Below are positions 7,624 to 15,580 of a DNA stretch of 29,272 nucleotides, one piece after another. The position numbers and the translations under genes were made by a program. Below the pieces are notes generated by a model that was not told the DNA's origin, did not search any database, and worked only from the letters and a program-made list of their open reading frames with translations. Position 1 is the stretch's first letter, and each line of letters begins with the position of its first letter. This stretch comes from JAJRXK01 sp964593155. Lineage in GTDB: Bacteria; Krumholzibacteriota; Krumholzibacteriia; JAJRXK01. The DNA lies in contig CAZQHE010000041.1 of NCBI GenBank assembly GCA_964593155.1, positions 1 to 29,272 of the forward strand, written 5' to 3'.

Positions 7624-8213
7624 TCGAGCATGTCCTCGACGTCCTCGACCTCGTCTCGCAGGTCCCGCAGGTGCGGCACGAGGTCGGGGTCGCCGACGTC
7701 CTCGACGAAGAACTCGGCCACGCGGTCGAGGGCGTGGGCTTCGCGGAAGCCGTGGGCCTCGGCGCGTACGGTGTCGAGCATGGCCTGCACGGCCAGCTCC
7801 GGATCGATCGGATACAGGCGTTCTGCGGCCAGGAGCCGCACCTCGAGGCCCTCGTCGTCGACGTGGGCCGCGGCGAGTTCACGGGTCCGGTGGGGTTGGC
7901 GGTCCAGTAGGTTGCAGAGCGCCTCGAGGCGCACGCCGTCGGCCCGGTCGTCGAGGGCCTCCTCGAGCAGGGTGAGGACACGCGGATCGTCGATCGACTC
8001 GAGCATCTCGAGCAGCAGGACGCGCAGGGCCCCCTGCACGTCGCGGCGGTACAGCGTGATCCAGCCATCGAGGTCGGCGGTCACCGTCTTCGGATCGAGC
8101 TGGCCCGCCCGCAGCGCCTTGCGCACCGCATCGACCCGTCGCGGTCCGGGCAGGTTCCGGACGTCGTCGGGGCGCAGGGGTGACGGGCCGGGTGCGGAGC
8201 CGTTGGCGTGCAC
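7587..8213 (-). CDS. HEAT-like alpha-helical repeat protein
   Basis: A 208-residue soluble protein made largely of paired helices. Repeated units such as RVLTLLEEALDDRADGVRLE and LEVRLLAAERLYPIDPEL, each with Asp/Glu-Arg turns, resemble HEAT or PBS-lyase-type repeats used for protein-protein contacts. No catalytic motif and no signal peptide are seen. The C-terminus is a long acidic helix. The GTG at 8213 was chosen because AGGAGA lies a few bases upstream and because residues before it (Arg/Pro/Gly-rich) look non-coding. It overlaps the next gene downstream and follows the small membrane protein gene by 77 bases. A scaffold role is plausible; function unknown. Confidence 0.75.
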   Translation of the reverse strand: MHANGSAPGPSPLRPDDVRNLPGPRRVDAVRKALRAGQLDPKTVTADLDGWITLYRRDVQGALRVLLLEMLESIDDPRVLTLLEEALDDRADGVRLEALCNLLDRQPHRTRELAAAHVDDEGLEVRLLAAERLYPIDPELAVQAMLDTVRAEAHGFREAHALDRVAEFFVEDVGDPDLVPHLRDLRDEVEDVEDMLEWAIEKLRDGTR

Positions 8214-8290
8214 GGGATCTCCTCGGGAACGGGGACGGGGGCCGCCGGTGCGCCGGAGCATAGCGACAGCCATCGGCCGCGGCCAGACCT

Positions 8291-8563
8291 TCAGGCGTCG
8301 TCGTGTCCAGCGTCCTCGCGTCGTGCCCGGCGACGGGCCCGGCGGCGTGAGATCGACCCGATCATCCCGCCCACGAGCGTTCCGCCGACGAGGAGGGCGA
8401 CCACGACGCGGCGGCTGTTGATGTAGTCCGACGCGCGGCGGTCGAGTTCCTCCGGAGGCGGGGCCTTCTTGTAGTCTTCGGCGGCGACCGGAGGGGCGAG
8501 CAGCAGGAGGATCGCCCCGAGAATGGCCAACGTGCTCGCGCGAAGGCGTCGTCCGCAGCGCAT
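8291..8563 (-). CDS. Small secreted or membrane protein with basic tail
   Basis: A 90-residue protein. The N-terminus is basic then hydrophobic (about residues 10-24) and ends PPVAA before EDYKK, so a signal peptide cut after Ala28 is likely. A second hydrophobic, glycine-rich segment (VVVALLVGGTLVGGMIG, about 53-69) is followed by a strongly basic tail RRRARRRARR. This predicts a single-pass protein with a periplasmic 25-residue stretch and a positively charged cytoplasmic end. The ATG at 8563 has GAGG upstream. It lies 23 bases after the Nudix gene in the same direction. No family is recognised. Confidence 0.7.
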   Translation of the reverse strand: MRCGRRLRASTLAILGAILLLLAPPVAAEDYKKAPPPEELDRRASDYINSRRVVVALLVGGTLVGGMIGSISRRRARRRARREDAGHDDA

Positions 8564-8586
8564 GGCAGGTCCTCGATGCTCAGGTT

Positions 8587-9150
8587 TCAGGCGCGCGCCC
8601 GCCCGGCCAGCCGTCCGGAGAGCTTGTCCACGGCGCGCAGCACGGAGCAGTCGGTCCCCAGCCGCTCGACGTGGTCGAGGGGGACGAAGCGCACCGCGTC
8701 CACACCGTCTCCGGCGGCGACCCCGCAGTGACCCGCCACGAAGGCGAAGCGCAGGTCGAGGTGCAGGTGCGCCGGTTCGTCCCCGAGTGCGGGAATCTGG
8801 TGTACGTCGACGTCCAGCAGGCCGGGCCGCAGCGGCAGGAGCCGGTCGAGGCCCGTCTCCTCGAGCACCTCGCGCCGGGCGGCGGCCAGCGGATCGGAGT
8901 CCGTGGACTCGACGTGTCCCCCGGGTTGCAGCCAGCGGCGCAACCTGGAGTGGTGGACGAGCAGCAGCGAGTCCTGCGCCGGCGACACCACGAAGGCACT
9001 GGCCGTGAAGTGGCCGGGATCGAACCAGGACCGCGTACACACCGCGCCCCCGTTGGCGTCGAGGGCCTTTCGCATGGTGTCGAGATGCCGCGCCTCGAGG
9101 TCGTCGGCGGGGGAGTGATCGTCGATCAGTCCGCGGATGGAATCGAGCAC
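8587..9150 (-). CDS. Nudix hydrolase
   Basis: A 187-residue Nudix-fold hydrolase, likely acting on nucleoside diphosphate derivatives in the cytoplasm. The Nudix box reads GGHVESTDSDPLAAARREV then LEETGLD, giving the REVxEExGL core. The upstream glutamate of the canonical Gx5Ex7REUxEExGU pattern is replaced by Ser, while the metal-binding REVLEE part is intact. The GTG at 9150 is supported by GAGGAGG seven bases upstream. An extended reading to 9423 would cross the promoter region of the divergent protease gene and was rejected. This is the first gene of a five-gene leftward run ending with the channel. Substrate cannot be inferred. Confidence 0.88.
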   Translation of the reverse strand: MLDSIRGLIDDHSPADDLEARHLDTMRKALDANGGAVCTRSWFDPGHFTASAFVVSPAQDSLLLVHHSRLRRWLQPGGHVESTDSDPLAAARREVLEETGLDRLLPLRPGLLDVDVHQIPALGDEPAHLHLDLRFAFVAGHCGVAAGDGVDAVRFVPLDHVERLGTDCSVLRAVDKLSGRLAGRARA

Positions 9151-9273
9151 GGAGGCCTCCTCGTGGGATGATGCGGCATCTTCGCCCCGCTCGCCGGACT
9201 CGTAAAGGATCGAAGTCGATCGTCGCCCGGCGGCGGGTCGGCCCCGAGGGGGAAGAAAGATCGGCGCTTGAAC

Positions 9274-9289
9274 TGATGCAACTGCATCA
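9274..9289. promoter_or_regulatory. 16-bp palindrome, candidate operator
   Basis: TGATGCA and TGCATCA flank a two-base AC centre, a perfect 7-bp inverted repeat. It lies in the 239-base divergent region between the Nudix and M43 protease genes, about 100 bases before the protease ATG. TTGAAC at 9268-9273 directly abuts it and could be a -35 box, in which case the palindrome would fill the spacer, a classical repressor position. The -10 side (TCTACG, 9290-9295) is a poor match, so the promoter itself is uncertain. Confidence 0.45.
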
Positions 9290-9389
9290 TCTACGGTCCT
9301 CCCTTCGCCGTCCGATCCGGCTCGCGCCCGCCTCTCGTCCCCAGCGGAACGGAAGAAAACGAAACCCTCACCGACGGAGGCTCTCGCCA

Positions 9390-11321
9390 ATGCTCCGACG
9401 GGTCCGTTTCGGTGTCGTGGCACTCGTGCTGCTCGCGACGTCCGTTTCCCCTGTTCTCGCCATGCCCCCGGCCGTCGACTTCGACGAGGCCGGCGAACCC
9501 ATCCATCCGATCTGTCCGACCGAGGACATCTGGCAGCAGCGTCGGGCCGAGCTCGGCATGGACGATCCCCTGTTCCGGGCCACGTGCCCGACCGAGGGCG
9601 TCTGCGACGACCCGGCCATCCGGGACGCCGCCGACACGCAGACCAAGACCATCAGCGTGATCGTGCACGTGATCACCGACAGCAACGGCAACACGCCGAG
9701 CGGTCTGACCCAGGCCGACATCGACGCGCAGATGGCAGAGATCAACGCCGACTACTCGCAGTCGAACTTCCAGTTCCAGCTGACGGCAACGCGGTACCAC
9801 GCCGACGACAACTACACCTGCATCTCTCGCTACTCGCCCTTCAACAGCGGCTGGTACAGCGAGATCCTGAACATGAAGTCGCTGTACGCGGAGGATCCCG
9901 CGAACAACCTGAACGTGTTCATCACGTGCCAGGACCAGTCGCGCTGGGGGACCCTGCTCGGCATCGCGACCTTCCCGTGGGATCCGGCCGCGCTCACGGC
10001 CACCGGTGGCCTGTGGCTCAACGCCGACTTCACCGGCGCGGGCAACAAGACCGCGAGCCACGAGATCGGTCACTGCCTGGGCCTGTGGCACACCCACCAC
10101 GGCGTCGACGAGACCAGCGGGTGCAGCGACGACTGCTACGAGAACACCCATGCGATCGGTGATCCCGCGGCCGACCTGGTCGGGGACTTCTGCTCGGACA
10201 CGCCGCCCACACCGACCAACTACACCTGCTCGGCGCCCGACGGCACCGACTGCAACGGCGTGAGCTGGGGTGCCACGCAGCCCGAGAACATCATGGGCTA
10301 CGGCCCGGACAGCTGCATCAACCTGTTCACGACCAACCAGTCCAGCCGCATGCACTGCTGGACCGACGACGTGCTCGCCGGCTGGCTGGTCGACGACGGG
10401 ACCACGTGTGACGTGGCCGTGCCGACCGCTCCCTCCGGTCTGACCGTCATCACCCTGAACGACTCGCAGGTGCAACTCGACTGGTCCGACGACTCCGCCG
10501 ACGAGGACGGCTTCGTCATCTCGCGCGACGGCGTGGACATCGCCAACGTCGGCGCCGACGTGGTGACCTTCACCGACGGCGGCCTGGACTGCGAGACCAG
10601 CTACACCTACGCCGTGCGCGCGCAGAATTGCGCGGGTGAGAGCAGCGCGAGCAGCGCCACCGGGACCACCGGGATCTGCCCGGCCGGCCCGACGCTGAGC
10701 GTCGCCTCGATCGACCTGGGTCTCCGTTCGCGCGGCCCCTGGACCAACGCCGAGGGCAGCGTGCTCGTCGTCGATCAGAACGGCAGCCCGGTCGGCGGGG
10801 CCTCGGTCACGGCCACCTGGAGCGGGACCGCATCGGGAACGCAGAGCGCGATCACCGGCTCCGACGGTCGTGCGCTCTTCGAGTCCGACCGCACGCGTTC
10901 GGGAAGCTACTGCTTCACGCTGACCGTCGACGGCGTCAGCCTGAGCGGGGCCACCTACGACGCCACCGGCAACGTCGAGACCAGCGACAGCGCCGGCAAC
11001 GCCTGCAGCAGCCGCGTGCAGGTCGCCCGCGACGAGGTGCCGACGCGCGCGACGATCACCGGTGTGCGTCCGAACCCGTTCAACCCGCGCACGGAGATCT
11101 TCTACTTCGTGCCGGCGACGACCACGGTCGAGCTCGCGGTGTACGACGTCTCCGGACGTCGCGTGGCCACGCTCGTGCAGGGCACCCGGCCCGCCGGCGA
11201 GGCCTCGGTGACCTGGAACGGCAAGGACGCCGTCGGCCGCTCCGTGGCCTCGGGCGTGTACCTGGCCAGGATGGTCGCCGGCGGCGAGACGATCACCCAG
11301 CGCATGACGCTGCTCAAGTGA
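9390..11321 (+). CDS. Secreted M43 (pappalysin/cytophagalysin) metalloprotease with FN3 and C-terminal sorting-like domain
   Basis: A 643-residue secreted zinc protease. A signal peptide covers about residues 1-25. A short pro-region with CPTED and CPTEG motifs precedes the catalytic domain. The extended zinc motif HEIGHCLGLWH (residues 224-234) and the Met-turn NIMGY (Met302) define the M43 family. Several cysteines suggest disulfides. A fibronectin type III domain follows (about 343-430), then an Ig-like domain (about 435-545), and a C-terminal domain from about 560 beginning NPFNPRTEIFYF and containing VYDVSGRRVATL and SGVYLARM, which resembles both FlgD Ig-like and type 9 secretion sorting domains. 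The ATG at 9390 has GGAGG nine bases upstream. It probably degrades extracellular proteins. Confidence 0.92.
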   Translation: MLRRVRFGVVALVLLATSVSPVLAMPPAVDFDEAGEPIHPICPTEDIWQQRRAELGMDDPLFRATCPTEGVCDDPAIRDAADTQTKTISVIVHVITDSNGNTPSGLTQADIDAQMAEINADYSQSNFQFQLTATRYHADDNYTCISRYSPFNSGWYSEILNMKSLYAEDPANNLNVFITCQDQSRWGTLLGIATFPWDPAALTATGGLWLNADFTGAGNKTASHEIGHCLGLWHTHHGVDETSGCSDDCYENTHAIGDPAADLVGDFCSDTPPTPTNYTCSAPDGTDCNGVSWGATQPENIMGYGPDSCINLFTTNQSSRMHCWTDDVLAGWLVDDGTTCDVAVPTAPSGLTVITLNDSQVQLDWSDDSADEDGFVISRDGVDIANVGADVVTFTDGGLDCETSYTYAVRAQNCAGESSASSATGTTGICPAGPTLSVASIDLGLRSRGPWTNAEGSVLVVDQNGSPVGGASVTATWSGTASGTQSAITGSDGRALFESDRTRSGSYCFTLTVDGVSLSGATYDATGNVETSDSAGNACSSRVQVARDEVPTRATITGVRPNPFNPRTEIFYFVPATTTVELAVYDVSGRRVATLVQGTRPAGEASVTWNGKDAVGRSVASGVYLARMVAGGETITQRMTLLK

Positions 11322-11353
11322 TCGCTCGCTGATCCGCGATCGCGTGCACGAAG

Positions 11354-11383
11354 GAGGGGGACTCGCCGCCGCGGGTCCCCCTC
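11354..11383. terminator. Bidirectional hairpin between the convergent protease and ettA genes
   Basis: GAGGGGGAC (11354-11362) pairs with GTCCCCCTC (11375-11383), a perfect 9-bp GC-rich stem with a 12-base loop. It lies 33 bases after the protease stop and 30 bases after the ettA stop on the other strand. There is no T-run, as is common in GC-rich genomes. Confidence 0.6.
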
Positions 11384-11412
11384 GATCGTCTCGGTCGTGG
11401 TGCCGGTGCCGA

Positions 11413-13092
<1,680 letters not shown>

Positions 13093-13170
13093 GACTCGAC
13101 TCCTGTCGTGTTCGGGAAGGCGAGGCAGCAGTGTAGGGACAAGCCCCGGGGGCGGCAATCGGAGGCCGAC

Positions 13171-14043
13171 CTAAGCACCGGACGCAGCGTCGCCCTGCCG
13201 GTCCGCGCGCTCGACGGCCGGGGAGCGACCCACGAGCCAGTCCGCGCAGGCTTGCAGCACGCCGCTGTCACGGAGCACCTGGCGGTGTCCCAGGCCCTCG
13301 GTCCGCAGCGTGTCGACCGGACCGTTCCAGGCCCGGATCCAACGCTCGGCGTGCTCGGCAGGGGCGTCGTGGTCGTCGCGGTCGTAGACGACCAGGGCCG
13401 GCACCGGTCGGTCCGGTGGCAGGTGTTCGGCGCTGATCTCGGGCCAGCGCACGTCGTGGGTCCGCTCGAAGTACCGCACCATGCCGGCGTGTGCGCGTTC
13501 GCCGAAGCCCATCGCCCGGGCGAAGAGTTCGGAGTAGACCGCCAGTTCGGCGGGAGGGCACAGCAGGACGGCCTGGTCGACCTCGCGCCGGGCCAGCACG
13601 CGGGCGGTGACCATGGCTCCCATGCTGTGGCCGATCATCGCTCGGACCTCGCCCAGGTGATCGACCCACGCCAGCGCGTCGGTGACCATGGCCACGAACG
13701 ACGAACTGCGTCCGCCACTCGACCCGTGGCCGCGCGCGTCGAGGGCGACGGCGGTGAAGCCGGCGGTGACGAGCGGATCCACGAAAGCGGTCATCTGGGC
13801 GGCATTGCCGCTCCAGCCGTGGTGGAGGAGCACGATCGGGCCCCGGCCCCAGGCGTGGGCGACCAGCCGTCGCCGCACCGACGGCAACTCCAGGCGGCGG
13901 GCGCGCGCCAGGATCTCGCGTTCGGCCGGGCGGATGCGCCGCGGGCGCGTGCGGCAGAAGAGCTCGGCGGCCAGGCGTGCCGCCAGCGGTGGGGCCACGC
14001 CGCTCAGTGCCTGGCACGCCACGCGTACGGCACGCGGGGCCAC
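13171..14043 (-). CDS. Alpha/beta hydrolase
   Basis: A 290-residue serine hydrolase of the alpha/beta fold. The oxyanion motif HHGWSG (residues 74-79), the nucleophile elbow GHSMG with Ser140, an acid in YDRDDHD (Asp221-226) and His253 in GLGHRQV make up a full catalytic set. No signal peptide is evident. The start is uncertain: the GTG at 14043 is the first usual start codon in frame after the anti-sigma gene, but it has no clear ribosome binding site. An esterase or lipase-like role is likely; the substrate is not predictable. A 134-base gap separates it from the anti-sigma gene, so it may be a separate unit. Confidence 0.85.
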   Translation of the reverse strand: MAPRAVRVACQALSGVAPPLAARLAAELFCRTRPRRIRPAEREILARARRLELPSVRRRLVAHAWGRGPIVLLHHGWSGNAAQMTAFVDPLVTAGFTAVALDARGHGSSGGRSSSFVAMVTDALAWVDHLGEVRAMIGHSMGAMVTARVLARREVDQAVLLCPPAELAVYSELFARAMGFGERAHAGMVRYFERTHDVRWPEISAEHLPPDRPVPALVVYDRDDHDAPAEHAERWIRAWNGPVDTLRTEGLGHRQVLRDSGVLQACADWLVGRSPAVERADRQGDAASGA

Positions 14044-14177
14044 GTGCTGGGGCTTCGGACGACGGGACGTCAGGGCAGGCCTCCCGGACCGGGGTCGCCG
14101 TTCACGGCGGGCGATGCACCCGGCCAGGATGCGAACTCCGGGGTGGATCCGCAGGTGTGGAATCGAGATCGCCCGGA

Positions 14178-14825
14178 TCAGCGGTCGCCCGTCGACGGCT
14201 TCCACGGCCAGGGGCCACGCGTCTCGACGACGTCGCCGTTGCGCAGCCCCTCGATCGACCACCAGCGCAGATCGGGGTGTGCGCTCGCGTCCACGAGCAC
14301 GGAGTTGTCGGGGGTCTTCAGGCGGTCGAGTTCCTCGAGCCGTGCGTCGAGCAGCACGACGACGTAGCGCTCGGCGTCGGCGATCGTCTCCCAGCGGGCG
14401 CGCACGCGGTCGTCGGCCAGGGCCTCGAGCCGACCCGTCGTCGCCTCGGTCTCCGCGCCGCGCAGCACGCCGGTGACCTCGGGTTCGGGCTCGCGAAGAC
14501 CGTCGGCCATCAACCAGGCGCCGCCGACCACCAGCGCCAGGGCGGCGGCCAGCGCGGGCATGCGGGGAATCGGTCGCGCCCGCGGGCGGGACGCGTGGCG
14601 GTGGCCGCGTCGCGCGCTGGCCATCTCCTCTTGCAGCCGGGTCGCCAGGCGGGCGCGGGCCTCGGCGGCCTCGGAACCCTCGACGGCTCCGGTGCGCTCG
14701 AATTCCTCGGCCAGCCGGGCGAGTGCCCGGTTCGCCGGGTCCCGCTCCCACTCCACGCGGACGGGATCCTCGGGATCGCGGGCCAACATGGCCGCGAGCT
14801 CCTCGTCGTGTCGGTCGTCACTCAT
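14178..14825 (-). CDS. Membrane anti-sigma-like protein with periplasmic FN3-like domain
   Basis: A 215-residue protein encoded 13 bases after an ECF sigma gene, where the cognate anti-sigma factor is usually found. The N-terminal 85 residues are charged and helical, fit to bind the sigma factor, but lack the HxxxCxxC zinc motif of the common ZAS class. One transmembrane helix covers about 89-107. The C-terminal part (about 118-205) has ARWETIADAERYVVVLLDAR and RWWSIEGL, a pattern like a small fibronectin-type fold, on the periplasmic side. The ATG at 14825 follows GGAGAG. It probably holds the sigma factor inactive at the membrane until a signal reaches the periplasmic domain. The anti-sigma role is inferred from position and topology, not from a signature. 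Confidence 0.75.
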   Translation of the reverse strand: MSDDRHDEELAAMLARDPEDPVRVEWERDPANRALARLAEEFERTGAVEGSEAAEARARLATRLQEEMASARRGHRHASRPRARPIPRMPALAAALALVVGGAWLMADGLREPEPEVTGVLRGAETEATTGRLEALADDRVRARWETIADAERYVVVLLDARLEELDRLKTPDNSVLVDASAHPDLRWWSIEGLRNGDVVETRGPWPWKPSTGDR

Positions 14826-14838
14826 GTCCGCTCTCCGT

Positions 14839-15435
14839 TCACGAGATCCCGTCTCGTCGTTCCAGCGCCGCGCGCAGCTTGCGTCGGGCCTTCTGCAGCA
14901 GCGCGCGGGCACCGCTGCGGTTGTCCAGTCCGAGGATCACGGTGATCTCCTCGACCGGGACGCGCTCGAAGCAGCGCAGGGCCAGGGCCTGCTGCTCGTC
15001 GGGCTCGAGCACCTCGGCGATCAGGCGGCGCAGGGCCGCCTCGTCCTGGCGCTCGACCAGCTCCTCGTCGACGCCGCGCCGCGGATCGACCACCTCGTCG
15101 AGGTCGGCCTCCGGGTCGCGCACCAGACTCACGGGCCGCAGCGCGCTCAGGCATCGATTGCGCACGATCACGAACAGCCACGACGTGAACTTCGACCGCC
15201 GCTCGAAGCGCTCGAGGTGGCGCCAGGCCTGGATCTGCGCCTCCTGGGCCACGTCGAGCGCGCGTTCGGGATCGCGCAGCATGCGACGACACCACGCGTG
15301 GATGCGGTCTGCGTGACGGCCGAAGAGTTCGGCGGCCGCGGCCTCGCCGCGGGGCGTGCCTCGCTCGGCGACGGCCAGGGCCACCAGGTCCTCGTCCGGG
15401 AGTTCGCTCGGCGAGCGTGGTCGGTCGTCGTTCAT
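14839..15435 (-). CDS. ECF-type RNA polymerase sigma factor
   Basis: A 198-residue extracytoplasmic-function sigma factor. Region 2 covers about residues 34-101, with DVAQEAQIQAWRHLERFE and the promoter-melting segment FTSWLFVIVRNRCLSALR. Region 4 covers about 135-190, with LEPDEQQALALRCFERVP and the helix-turn-helix VEEITVILGLDNRSGARALL. Between them is a short acidic linker. It is followed by the membrane anti-sigma-like gene and faces a TPR-CHAT gene across a 145-base divergent region, so both transcripts could be under its control. I could not identify a clear ECF-type promoter pair in that region. The ATG at 15435 lies in a GC-rich context with no strong ribosome binding site. Confidence 0.92.
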   Translation of the reverse strand: MNDDRPRSPSELPDEDLVALAVAERGTPRGEAAAAELFGRHADRIHAWCRRMLRDPERALDVAQEAQIQAWRHLERFERRSKFTSWLFVIVRNRCLSALRPVSLVRDPEADLDEVVDPRRGVDEELVERQDEAALRRLIAEVLEPDEQQALALRCFERVPVEEITVILGLDNRSGARALLQKARRKLRAALERRDGIS

Positions 15436-15540
15436 GGGATGGGACGCTGGGAGCGAAGGGTCGTCACAGGAGAAGGGGCGGATCACGAGGTCGAACCCGT
15501 CGGGTCGCGCGATCGAACACCGACGGCGGCTCGGGAACCA

Positions 15541-15575
15541 GAGAGTGCAACGTCGGGGCCGTTTCGTACACTCTC
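15541..15575. repeat. 7-bp inverted repeat in the sigma/CHAT divergent promoter region
   Basis: GAGAGTG (15541-15547) and CACTCTC (15569-15575) are exact reverse complements 21 bases apart. The right arm ends five bases before the ATG of the TPR-CHAT gene. TACACT at 15567-15572 overlaps it and is a partial -10 match. A GGAACC hexamer just before the left arm (15534-15539) resembles an ECF -35 box, but the spacing to any -10-like element is too long. Its role as an operator is inference. Confidence 0.35.
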
Positions 15576-15580
15576 CCGTC

